Shown: one piece after another, positions 9,180 to 16,596 of the stretch
Numbering within the stretch: the stretch's first letter is position 1
How the letters are laid out: every line of letters starts with the position of its first letter
Position numbers and translations under genes: made by a program
Origin: Microbacterium oxydans
GTDB lineage: Bacteria; Actinomycetota; Actinomycetes; Actinomycetales; Microbacteriaceae
Assembly (NCBI RefSeq): GCF_900095745.1
Contig: NZ_FMIR01000017.1
Coordinates: 434,001 to 498,000, forward strand
Length of the DNA stretch: 64,000 bases
Reading direction: 5' to 3'
Notes under the pieces: model-generated
What the model was told of the DNA's origin: nothing
The model's input: the letters and a program-made list of their open reading frames with translations, nothing else
Databases searched by the model: none

Positions 9180-9203
9180 CCGACCTCCGCCTTGTTGGCC
9201 TTA

Positions 9204-9220
9204 TTCTATTCGAACTAGAA
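9204..9220. promoter_or_regulatory. Inverted repeat, candidate operator of the YtrA-type regulator
   Basis: TTCTA-N7-TAGAA is a perfect 5-bp inverted repeat in a locally AT-rich island 25 bases before the regulator start. It also contains a possible -10 for the minus-strand operon (TAGAAT). YtrA-type regulators usually bind such palindromes in their own promoter. Confidence 0.5.
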
Positions 9221-9269
9221 CAACTGTAGCTACCCTCCAGACGTCTTCGTCGCCCGGTCCCGCGTCCCC

Positions 9270-9275
9270 CACACT
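9270..9275 (+). promoter_or_regulatory. -10 element of a leaderless promoter (DUF4442 gene)
   Basis: CACACT, six bases before ATG 9282, with no ribosome-binding site between. Confidence 0.4.
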
Positions 9276-9281
9276 GGCGGG

Positions 9282-9752
9282 ATGCGCATCACTCCCCGCC
9301 GCCTCGCCCTCGGCATGAGCCTGTGGATCCCGAACCTCTTCAGCGGCATCCGCATCCGCCGCTTCAGCGAGGACTGGACCCACGCCACGGTCGAGCTGCA
9401 CGTGAACGTCTTCACCCGCAACTACGTCAAGACCGCTTTTGGCGGATCGATGTCGGCCATGACCGACCCGTACTTCTTCATGCTCGTGATGCATCAGCTC
9501 GGGCGCGACCACGTGGTGTGGGACACCCGCGGCGAGATCGAGTTCCTGAAGCCCGGCCGCGGCGTGCTGACGGCCGAGTTCGAGGTGTCGAAGGAGAAGG
9601 CCGAGGAGATCCGCGAGCGCGCCCGGGGCGGTGCGAAGGTGCTCGAGTGGTTCGAGACGGTCATCACCGACCGTGAGGGCGACGTCGTCGCGAAGGTCCG
9701 CCGCGAGGTGTACATCCGCGAGAAGAAGCGGGTCACGGCGTCCCGGGACTGA
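9282..9752 (+). CDS. DUF4442 hotdog-fold protein (putative thioesterase)
   Basis: A 156-aa protein of the DUF4442/YiiD-C type. SGIRIRRFSEDWTHATVEL, NYVKTAFGGSMSAMTDPYFFMLV and VVWDTRGEIEFLKPGRG fit the beta-helix-beta layout of single hotdog domains, with the central helix starting at about residue 53. Family members are thought to act on acyl-CoA or acyl-carrier thioesters, but the substrate here is unknown. It is probably a stand-alone unit. No signal peptide is present. Confidence 0.82.
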   Translation: MRITPRRLALGMSLWIPNLFSGIRIRRFSEDWTHATVELHVNVFTRNYVKTAFGGSMSAMTDPYFFMLVMHQLGRDHVVWDTRGEIEFLKPGRGVLTAEFEVSKEKAEEIRERARGGAKVLEWFETVITDREGDVVAKVRREVYIREKKRVTASRD

Positions 9753-9783
9753 GCCGCGTCATCCGCTGTTCACTCCCGCGTGC

Positions 9784-9789
9784 CACGAT
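9784..9789 (+). promoter_or_regulatory. -10 element of a leaderless promoter (APC permease)
   Basis: CACGAT, six bases before ATG 9796. Confidence 0.35.
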
Positions 9790-9795
9790 GACGGG

Positions 9796-11025
9796 ATGCC
9801 CCTCGCTCGCCGGCTGATGCTCGGAGACGCCGTCGCCATCGGCCTCGGCTCGATGATCGGCGCCGGTGTGTTCGCCGTATGGGCTCCGGCGATCGGGGCT
9901 GCCGGCAGCGGCATCCTGATCGCGCTCGCGATCGCCGCCGTCGTCGCGTACGGCAACGCGACCGCATCGGCGCAGCTCGCGGCCGCGCATCCCGTCGCGG
10001 GCGGCACGTATGCGTATGCCCGCGCCGAGATCGGACCATGGTGGGGATTCGTCGCCGGCTGGAGCTTCGTGATCGGCAAGATCGCGAGTTGCGCCGCCAT
10101 GGCGATGACCTTCGCCGCCTACGCCGCGCCCGAGGGATGGCAGGTGCCCGTCGCCGTGGTCGCCGTCGCCGCGCTCGCGGTCGTGAACTGCTTCGGCGTG
10201 ACCAGGACCGCGCTGCTCACGCGCATCCTCGTCGTGTGCTCGCTGCTCGGTCTCGCGGTCGCGGTCGGCTTCGGGCTCGGCGCGACGCCGTCAGCCGCAC
10301 CGAGCCCGCTGCCCGACGCCACGGCATACGGCGTGCTGCAGGGTGCCGGGCTGCTGTTCTTCGCGTTCGCCGGCTACGCGCGCATCGCGACGATGGGCGA
10401 AGAGGTCGTCGACCCGGCGAAGACGATCCCGCGCGCGATCGTCCTCGCACTCGGCGGAGCGATCGTCGTCTACACCCTCGTCTGCGTCGCGGTCATCCTG
10501 GTCCTCGGCGCCGACGCGATCGGATCGAGGGCGCCCCTGGTCGACCTGCTCGACGCGGCGGGTGCCTCGGCGTGGGCACCGGTCATCCGTGTGGCCGCCG
10601 CCGCCGCTTCGCTCGGCGCGCTGCTGGCGCTGCTGACCGGCATCGGGCGCACGACGCTGGCCATGGCGAGAGAGAGCGACGTCCCGAGCTTCCTCGCGAA
10701 GATCGATCAGCGCCATCATGTGCCCCGGCGCGCGGAGATCGCGATCGCCGTCATCGTGATCGCCATCGTGCTCCTCGCCGACCTTCGCGCCGCGATCGGC
10801 TTCTCGTCCTTCGGAGTGCTGCTGTACTACTTCATCGCCAACGCAGCGGCGTTCCGGCAGGTGGGATCGGCACGCCGCTACCCCCGTGCACTGCAGGTCG
10901 TCGGCGCACTCGGCTGCCTCCTGCTGGTGGCGACCCTCCCCGTGCTGGGCTCCGCCATCGGCGCCGCCATCCTCCTGATCGGCGTGGGATATCGGATGCT
11001 GCGGCTGCGACTCGCGCGCGCCTGA
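9796..11025 (+). CDS. APC superfamily amino acid permease
   Basis: A 409-aa transporter with about 12 transmembrane helices. The first, unwound helix carries the APC substrate-binding motif GLGSMIGAGVFAVW. HPVAGGTYAYARAEIGPWWGF and FFAFAGYARIATMGEEVVDPAKTIPRAI (helix 6 region and following loop) are the classic APC signatures. It probably exchanges or imports an amino acid with protons; the substrate cannot be told from sequence. ATG 9796 is chosen over the longer frame because the transmembrane region begins immediately and a -10 lies six bases upstream. It is convergent with the AraC gene, with two bases between the stop codons. Confidence 0.92.
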   Translation: MPLARRLMLGDAVAIGLGSMIGAGVFAVWAPAIGAAGSGILIALAIAAVVAYGNATASAQLAAAHPVAGGTYAYARAEIGPWWGFVAGWSFVIGKIASCAAMAMTFAAYAAPEGWQVPVAVVAVAALAVVNCFGVTRTALLTRILVVCSLLGLAVAVGFGLGATPSAAPSPLPDATAYGVLQGAGLLFFAFAGYARIATMGEEVVDPAKTIPRAIVLALGGAIVVYTLVCVAVILVLGADAIGSRAPLVDLLDAAGASAWAPVIRVAAAAASLGALLALLTGIGRTTLAMARESDVPSFLAKIDQRHHVPRRAEIAIAVIVIAIVLLADLRAAIGFSSFGVLLYYFIANAAAFRQVGSARRYPRALQVVGALGCLLLVATLPVLGSAIGAAILLIGVGYRMLRLRLARA

Positions 11026-11027
11026 GG

Positions 11028-11822
11028 TCAGCGGCTCGACTCGGAACGGTACGCGCGCGGAGCGAGGCCGAGGACCGCCTGGAAGTCGCGGGTGAGATGG
11101 GCGTGATCCGCGTACCCGAGATCGGCGGCGATCGACGCGAGATCGGTATCCGGCTGCTCCCGCACGCGCACGGCTGCCTCCTGCAGTCGCCGTCGCCGGA
11201 TCATCGCGGCGGGCGAGAGCCCGACGTGGCGATGGGTCATCCGCTGCAGGGTTCGCACCGACACCGCGAGGCGCGTGGCCGCCTCTTCGGGAGTGAGAGC
11301 GGCATCGTCGCCCATCAGCACGTCCATGAGCGCGTTGGCCTGACGCGCGGGATCGCCCACCGGGCCGACGCGTTCCCCGAGCCACCGGGCGAAGATCGCG
11401 ACCGCCTGCTCGCGGTGCCCGTCTCCGGAACCCATCGCCGCCGCCACGGCACGGTGCAGCTCCGCGACATCCGCCGTCGGCCCACCCAGGACTCGCTCGC
11501 CGTCGACCAGTGCGGTGGGGGCATCGATCAGGGCGGCGACAGCGGCGGGGCGCAGCAGGGCGCCCACCGCCCAGCCTCTCCCCCGGAGATCACGGTGGGA
11601 CACCCGCGTCGTGGCGCCCGACAGCATCACGGCATCCGCATCGACGACGAGGTTGAGCGCCGGATAGGCGACGATCTCCTGGCGCGAAGAACGGCCGGGC
11701 TCGATGTCCCACTCCGGAATCCAGAACCACGCGACCAGCTCTGTCACCGCGGCCGGCGCGGGAAGGCGGTGGAACTCGGGCAAGCGAGCGGGGTACAGCA
11801 CGCCACGGGTCGGGTTCACCAT
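11028..11822 (-). CDS. AraC family transcriptional regulator
   Basis: A 264-aa regulator. The N-terminal part (ELVAWFWIPEWD... and FSV-like strands) resembles the DUF6597 sensor found in this subfamily. The C-terminal AraC domain (about residues 165-260) has two helix-turn-helices: LTPEEAATRLAVSVRTLQRMTHRHVGLSPAAMIRRRRLQEA, and DLASIAADLGYADHAHLTRDFQAVLGLAPRAYR. It is divergent from the VOC gene at 11910, so both may share the 87-base region between them; regulation of the VOC gene is the simplest inference. Confidence 0.92.
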   Translation of the reverse strand: MVNPTRGVLYPARLPEFHRLPAPAAVTELVAWFWIPEWDIEPGRSSRQEIVAYPALNLVVDADAVMLSGATTRVSHRDLRGRGWAVGALLRPAAVAALIDAPTALVDGERVLGGPTADVAELHRAVAAAMGSGDGHREQAVAIFARWLGERVGPVGDPARQANALMDVLMGDDAALTPEEAATRLAVSVRTLQRMTHRHVGLSPAAMIRRRRLQEAAVRVREQPDTDLASIAADLGYADHAHLTRDFQAVLGLAPRAYRSESSR

Positions 11823-11828
11823 GCGCCC

Positions 11829-11834
11829 AGCGTA
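11829..11834 (-). promoter_or_regulatory. -10 element of a leaderless promoter (AraC gene)
   Basis: TACGCT on the minus strand, six bases before ATG 11822. Confidence 0.5.
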
Positions 11835-11897
11835 GGCTCCCGCCCCGACTTCGGGAGGTTGTCGCGGATGTTCAAGTTGCGGGCCGTGCCCCCGGCC

Positions 11898-11903
11898 TAA
11901 CGT
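11898..11903 (+). promoter_or_regulatory. -10 element of a leaderless promoter (VOC gene)
   Basis: TAACGT, six bases before ATG 11910, facing the AraC promoter. Confidence 0.5.
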
Positions 11904-11909
11904 GGCGGC

Positions 11910-12452
11910 ATGAGCAACGACATCCCCACGACAGACGCCCCCACGACCGGTGCCACCGGGACGTACACGACCGACGGGCGCCCGAACAGCGCGACCTCAC
12001 TCACGCCGTTCCTGGCGATCCCCGACGCGAAGAAAGCGATCGAGTTCTACCGCGACGTCTTCGGCGCCAGAGTCATCGACGTGACGGAGTTCGGCGGCGT
12101 GGTCGCCCATGCCGACCTCGACTTCGGACTCGGCATCCTGCAGCTCGGCGAGCCGAACCCGGAGTACCACCTCGTCCGCTCGCCCGAGGGCGACGACGAC
12201 TGCTACTCGATGGGCCTCTACGTCTCAGACGTCGATTCGGTCGTGGCGAAAGCCGTCGAGGCCGGAGCTACGGTGCGCGAAGCACCGGCGCCGTTCGTCT
12301 CGGGCGACCGGTTCGCGAGCATCCGCGACCCGTTCGGCGTGCGCTGGTCGGTGATGACCCGTGTCGAGGACATCTCCGACGAGGAGAGCAGCCGCCGGGT
12401 GGCCGAGTGGGCCGCGTCCTTCAGCGCGGCCCCGAGCGACGGCGCGAGCTGA
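11910..12452 (+). CDS. VOC/glyoxalase-fold protein (PhnB-like)
   Basis: A 180-aa protein with a single vicinal-oxygen-chelate domain. LTPFLAIPDAKKAIEFYRDVFGA opens the first beta-alpha-beta-beta-beta unit. SMGLYVSDVDSVVAKAVEAGATV and FASIRDPFGVRWSVMTRVEDI form the second. The Asn-rich start and C-terminal acidic tail are variable. VOC proteins of this type include bleomycin-resistance-like and isomerase-like members; no function can be assigned. Its 3' end overlaps the convergent SGNH gene by 32 bases. Confidence 0.88.
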   Translation: MSNDIPTTDAPTTGATGTYTTDGRPNSATSLTPFLAIPDAKKAIEFYRDVFGARVIDVTEFGGVVAHADLDFGLGILQLGEPNPEYHLVRSPEGDDDCYSMGLYVSDVDSVVAKAVEAGATVREAPAPFVSGDRFASIRDPFGVRWSVMTRVEDISDEESSRRVAEWAASFSAAPSDGAS

Positions 12453-13227
12453 GGGCCACCTCCGCGGCACGGCACACCGCAGGCAGCAGCGCCTCAGCGG
12501 TGCGCCGGTAGCCCAGAGCGCTCGGGTGGAAGCGGTCGAGACTGAACATCGCCTCCGGCTCGTCGAAGAACATCGGCCCCACCGCACGGCGCAGATCGAC
12601 CGGCTCGCCTCCCGCCCGTCGCGCCGTCTCGTCTTGGATCTCGGCGAGACGGCGCGACAGGCTCGACGCGATGCGGCGGAGCGGCTGCGGAACCGCACGC
12701 AACGCCCCGAGATCGGGGCAGGTGCCGACGACGACCTCGGTATCGGTCTCCCGCAGCTGCCCGATCGCCTCGTGCAGATGCTGTGCGGAGAGCGCCACCG
12801 GAAGCCGGTGGGTCACATCATTGCCGCCCACGACGATCACCGCCACGTGCGGACGGTAGCCGGCGGGGAGCGTGTCGAGCTGCGCCGGGAGGTCGGGCGA
12901 CTCCGCCCCCACCACCGCGGCAGTGCGCAGCCGCACCGGTCGGTGCATCCGCTGACCGACGCCCTTCGCGAGCCGCCCTCCGAGTGTCTCCTTGCGATGC
13001 TCGACGCCGAGGCCCGCGGCGATCGAGTCGCCGAGCACCAGCAGGTCGAGCGGCTCGCCGTCGAGCGCGCGACGCCAGACGCGGTCGGCATCGACGGACT
13101 CCTCCCCCAGCGGCTTCCCGATCCGCTTCCGCGCGATGGCAGCCTGCTGCGCGAGGGCAAAACGGATCGCGGCCAGCACCGCCGCGAGGGCGAGAGACAC
13201 GATGGCGAGGGTGCGGATGCGGCTCAC
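12421..13227 (-). CDS. SGNH/GDSL hydrolase with N-terminal membrane segment
   Basis: A 268-aa lipase/esterase-like protein. The N-terminus (RIRTLAIVSLALAAVLAAIRFALA) is an uncleaved membrane anchor or signal. The GDSL block LLVLGDSIAAGLGV holds the nucleophile Ser. VVVGGNDVTHRLP is the conserved block with the oxyanion Asn, and DRFHPSALGYRRTAEAL is the catalytic Asp-x-x-His block. It is probably an extracytoplasmic esterase or acyl-group hydrolase. GTG 13227 is chosen because the sequence upstream in frame has no family-like content. The last 32 bases overlap the VOC gene antisense. Confidence 0.88.
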   Translation of the reverse strand: MSRIRTLAIVSLALAAVLAAIRFALAQQAAIARKRIGKPLGEESVDADRVWRRALDGEPLDLLVLGDSIAAGLGVEHRKETLGGRLAKGVGQRMHRPVRLRTAAVVGAESPDLPAQLDTLPAGYRPHVAVIVVGGNDVTHRLPVALSAQHLHEAIGQLRETDTEVVVGTCPDLGALRAVPQPLRRIASSLSRRLAEIQDETARRAGGEPVDLRRAVGPMFFDEPEAMFSLDRFHPSALGYRRTAEALLPAVCRAAEVALSSRRRSGPR

Positions 13228-13291
13228 GCCCCGATTCCACCGCGCCGGTGTGAACGCGGCGTGAACGCGACGCGAGCGTCCGAACCTCGCG

Positions 13292-14569
13292 TCAGGAGAG
13301 CGGCTTGACCTCGAGGTCGCCGGCGCCCGCGGACACGGTCGCGAAGGCCGTGTAGCCGTCGGCCGCCGAGCGCTCGAGCAGCGCCTTGACGTTCTTCGTG
13401 CGTCGCTCGAGCCGAACCCGGGCCCCGCCCGCGATGAGCGTGGCTTTGTGGCGGACGAGCTCGTGCACCGGCACGTCGGCATCGTGGATCAGCACGACCG
13501 CCTGCGCGGCGGCATCGGCCTCATCGGCGATCAGATCGACGAGCCGCTCGAAGCCCAACGAGAACCCGACCGCGGGGACCTGCTGTCCGAGGAAGCGACC
13601 GATCATGCCGTCGTAGCGCCCGCCGCCGCCGAGTGAGTACCCGACGGACGGGTGCGCGAGCTCGAAGATCGTTCCGGTGTAGTACCCCATGCCGCGCACG
13701 AGGAACGGGTCGAAGACGAGCGGGATGTCGGACTGACCACGCCCCGCAGCCACCGCCTCGCCGATGCCGACCAGGTGCTCGATCAGCTCGGCCGGGGCGC
13801 CGTCGGGCAGGGCCTTGCGGATCTGACGCTCGCCGAACGGGTGGTACTCCATCGTCTGCGGGCGCCGCAGGAAGGCATCGAAGGCATCGGCGGCGGCCGT
13901 CGAGGCGCTGCGCTCGTGCAGCTCGGCGGCGACCCCCTCCGGAGCGATCTTGTCGAGCTTGTCGATCGTGATGAGCACGCCGGGACGCTCCTCGGCGGTG
14001 AAACCGAAGCTGTCCAGCATCCAGTCCAGCACGCGGCGGTCGTTGATCCGCACCGTCGCACCCTCGAGGCCCAGGGCGTCGACCACGTCGAGCGAGGCGA
14101 CCATCAACTCGGCCTCGGCACGAGACGAGTCGTCTCCCATGATGTCGATGTCGCACTGCACGAACTGCCGGTAGCGGCCCTTCTGAGGGCGCTCCGCACG
14201 CCAGACCGGGCCGATCTGGATCGAGCGGAAGACGGTGGGGAGCTGGCCGCGGTTGCTCGCGTAGAAACGTGCGAGCGGGACGGTGAGGTCGTAACGGAGG
14301 CCCAGGTCCGAGAGGGCAGCAGGGTCTTCGGCGGCCGCGCGGATCGCGTCGGCGTCGAGCCCACGCCGCAGGATGTTGTACGAGAGCTTCTCGTTGTCGC
14401 CGCCGATCCCGGCATGCAGCCGGTCGTAGTCCTCGACCACGGGCGTCTCGATCTCGTCGAATCCGTGCGCGAGGTAGCGCTCGCGGATGACGGAGAGCAC
14501 GCGCTCACGGCGGGCCTTGTCGGCGGGGAGGATGTCGCGCATGCCGCGCGGCGGGTTCACAGTAGCCAC
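13292..14569 (-). CDS. hisS: Histidyl-tRNA synthetase
   Basis: A class II aminoacyl-tRNA synthetase charging tRNA-His. The 425-aa protein begins PPRGMRDILP. Motif 2 is FRSIQIGPVWRAERPQKGRYRQFVQCDID. The histidine-specific signatures LVRGMGYYTGTIFEL and GGGRYDGMIGRF follow, then motif 3 GFSLGFERL. The C-terminal anticodon-binding domain starts near residue 330. GTG 14569 is selected; GTG 14560 is possible. mazG lies 37 bases upstream on the same strand, a likely operon. Confidence 0.96.
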   Translation of the reverse strand: MATVNPPRGMRDILPADKARRERVLSVIRERYLAHGFDEIETPVVEDYDRLHAGIGGDNEKLSYNILRRGLDADAIRAAAEDPAALSDLGLRYDLTVPLARFYASNRGQLPTVFRSIQIGPVWRAERPQKGRYRQFVQCDIDIMGDDSSRAEAELMVASLDVVDALGLEGATVRINDRRVLDWMLDSFGFTAEERPGVLITIDKLDKIAPEGVAAELHERSASTAAADAFDAFLRRPQTMEYHPFGERQIRKALPDGAPAELIEHLVGIGEAVAAGRGQSDIPLVFDPFLVRGMGYYTGTIFELAHPSVGYSLGGGGRYDGMIGRFLGQQVPAVGFSLGFERLVDLIADEADAAAQAVVLIHDADVPVHELVRHKATLIAGGARVRLERRTKNVKALLERSAADGYTAFATVSAGAGDLEVKPLS

Positions 14570-14606
14570 GAGTCCATCTTCCCAGGTCGGGCACCCCGAC
14601 CGTGCG

Positions 14607-15275
14607 TCAGGAGCCGGCCTCGGCCGCCCGGACGTCGTCTTCGAGCGCGCGGAGCCGCTCGCGCAGTGCGCGTTCCGCGTCCCACCCCTCGGCGCGGGCC
14701 GTCGCCACGAGCGCGAGCAGCGCATCGCCGAGCTCGGCTTCGGATGCCGGGGGCACTGCCGTCGAAACCGGTGCGACTGTCACACCGACACCGGCCGCGC
14801 GACCGACGAGCTTCTGCGCGAGCGCGAGTGCCGGCATCCCCCGTGGCACTCCGTCGAGCACGCTGCTGCGGGTGCGCTTCTCGGCAGCCTTGGCCGCGTT
14901 CCAGTGCACCAGGACCTGCTCGGGCGTCTCGGCGATCTCTCCGGCGAAGACGTGCGGATGCCGCCGCACCATCTTCTCGGTCAGGGTGCGTGCCACGTCG
15001 TCGATGTCGAACGGGTCCTCCGGATCCTGCGCCGCGATCGCCGCGTGGAAGAGCACCTGCCAGAGCAGGTCTCCGAGCTCTTCACGCAGGTCGTCGCGTG
15101 TGCCGGCCTCGACCGCGTCGATCACCTCGTGCGACTCCTCGATCAGGTACGGCACGAGGTCGCGGTGCGTGATCTGCTGCGACCACACGCAGCGGTCGCG
15201 GACCGCGTGCATGGTGTCGGCGGCGGTGCGGAGCGGGTCGGCGCCGTCTGCCTGAGGCTCGGGTCGTGCGCTCAC
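14607..15275 (-). CDS. mazG: MazG nucleoside triphosphate pyrophosphohydrolase
   Basis: A house-cleaning NTP pyrophosphatase (all-alpha NTP-PPase family). The N-terminal domain has the catalytic EESHEVIDAVEAG and ELGDLLWQVLFHAAIA helices, carrying the EExxE and ExxD Mg2+-binding motifs. MVRRHPHVFAG and WNAAKAAEK are MazG signatures. The C-terminal half (GVPRGMPALALAQKLVGRAA...) corresponds to a shortened second MazG repeat. GTG 15275 has AGGAG six bases upstream, overriding the much longer open frame. At 222 aa it is shorter than E. coli MazG (263 aa), as in many Actinobacteria. Confidence 0.93.
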   Translation of the reverse strand: MSARPEPQADGADPLRTAADTMHAVRDRCVWSQQITHRDLVPYLIEESHEVIDAVEAGTRDDLREELGDLLWQVLFHAAIAAQDPEDPFDIDDVARTLTEKMVRRHPHVFAGEIAETPEQVLVHWNAAKAAEKRTRSSVLDGVPRGMPALALAQKLVGRAAGVGVTVAPVSTAVPPASEAELGDALLALVATARAEGWDAERALRERLRALEDDVRAAEAGS

Positions 15276-15313
15276 GCGTGCTCCTTCTGGTCGGTGCGGA
15301 TCCGGCTCCGCGC

Positions 15314-16483
15314 TCACGAAGAGGCGGATGCGACCCGACGGTACCAGCGCGCACGCAGCGACACGATGAATGCGGAGAGCACCAGGGCGATCAGCGAGCC
15401 GACGAGCACACCGAGGATGGCCTGGTCGCGGATGCCGCCGTCGCTCGCGAAGGCGAGGTTGGCCAGGAGGAGCGAGACCGTGAAGCCGATACCGCCGAGC
15501 GCACCGGCCGCGAGGATGTCGGCGAACGGCAGCGCAGGATCTGCGCCCTTCGGACGGATGCGCATCGCGATCCAGCCGAACAGCGAGATGCCGATGATCT
15601 TGCCGACGGGCAGCGCCACCACGATCGCCCAGAACGCGGGTGACAGCTGCGTGATCGACACCGCCGGGATCACGACGAACGCCGCGACGAAGGCGAAGAC
15701 GGGGAGGATCACGCCGTTCACGGTCGGCTCCAGCGCGTGCCGCGTGCGGCCCGCGGGGACCGGCGACATGACCAGCCCGAGCAGCACCCCGGCGATCGTC
15801 GCATGGATGCCGGAGGAGGCGACGAGACCCCAGGTGATGACACCCACCACGACCATGGCGACCGCGATGAGCGGGTGCCCCTTCGCGTGCAGGACACGGC
15901 TGAGCGCCCAGAACACGGCGACACCCACGACCGCGAGGCCCAGCAGCAACCACTGCACGTCGTCGGCGAAGAGCACCGCGATGAAGATGATGCCGATGAT
16001 GTCGTCGAGGATCGCCAGGGCGAGGAGGAACACCCGAACGCGCGAGGGCAGCCCCTTGCCGAACATGGCCAGCACCCCGAGAGCGAAGGCGATGTCGGTC
16101 GCCGTCGGGATCGGCCAGCCCGACGCGGTGGAGCTGTCACCACCCGCGATCAGCAGATACACGGCGATCGGGACGAGCACTCCGCCGGCCGCGGCGATCG
16201 CGGGCTGCAGAGCCTTGCGCGGCGAATCGAGCTCGCCGTGCGTGAGTTCGTGACGCAGCTCGATGGCCACGACGAGGAAGAAGATCGCGAGGAGGCCGTC
16301 GGACACCCAATGCGAGATCGACAGATCGAGCGCGGTGCCCGGCACCGCGATGTGGAAGTCGAGGAAAGCCGCCAACCCGTCGTGCGTGGGCAGGTTCGCG
16401 AGCAGCAGGCCGAGGCCGGCGGCGACGAGAAGGAGGACGGCGGGGAACTGCTGACCGCGGAGGGGGTTCGCTGAGATGCGCAT
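15314..16483 (-). CDS. nhaA: NhaA Na+/H+ antiporter
   Basis: An electrogenic antiporter extruding Na+ in exchange for 2 H+. The 389-aa protein has about 12 helices. It keeps the key residues: Asp in TATDIAFALGVL, the twin Asp of ALAILDDIIGI (the ion-binding pair) and Lys in ALPVGKIIG. HAT in SSGIHATIAGVLLG and GIGFTVSLLLANLAF are also conserved. ATG 16483 is preferred over ATG 16492 because a TACGAT -10 overlaps the upstream ATG, leaving 16483 as a leaderless start. It is divergent from ppc. Confidence 0.94.
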   Translation of the reverse strand: MRISANPLRGQQFPAVLLLVAAGLGLLLANLPTHDGLAAFLDFHIAVPGTALDLSISHWVSDGLLAIFFLVVAIELRHELTHGELDSPRKALQPAIAAAGGVLVPIAVYLLIAGGDSSTASGWPIPTATDIAFALGVLAMFGKGLPSRVRVFLLALAILDDIIGIIFIAVLFADDVQWLLLGLAVVGVAVFWALSRVLHAKGHPLIAVAMVVVGVITWGLVASSGIHATIAGVLLGLVMSPVPAGRTRHALEPTVNGVILPVFAFVAAFVVIPAVSITQLSPAFWAIVVALPVGKIIGISLFGWIAMRIRPKGADPALPFADILAAGALGGIGFTVSLLLANLAFASDGGIRDQAILGVLVGSLIALVLSAFIVSLRARWYRRVASASS

Positions 16484-16490
16484 CCCCTCC

Positions 16491-16496
16491 ATCGTA
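16491..16496 (-). promoter_or_regulatory. -10 element of nhaA (decides the start)
   Basis: TACGAT on the minus strand. It overlaps the upstream in-frame ATG (16492), so translation from that codon would need a different promoter; ATG 16483 lies seven bases downstream of the hexamer. Confidence 0.45.
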
Positions 16497-16584
16497 GGTC
16501 GCCGGGATATCGCCGCGCCCGCGGTCTCGCTGCGTCGCTCCGGCGCCGGGCGTCATGCGTGCAGGACACCCCCACCGCCCGGGA

Positions 16585-16590
16585 TACTCT
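16585..16590 (+). promoter_or_regulatory. -10 element of a leaderless promoter (ppc)
   Basis: TACTCT, six bases before GTG 16597; GATACT two bases earlier is an overlapping alternative. Confidence 0.45.
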
Positions 16591-16596
16591 CGAAGG

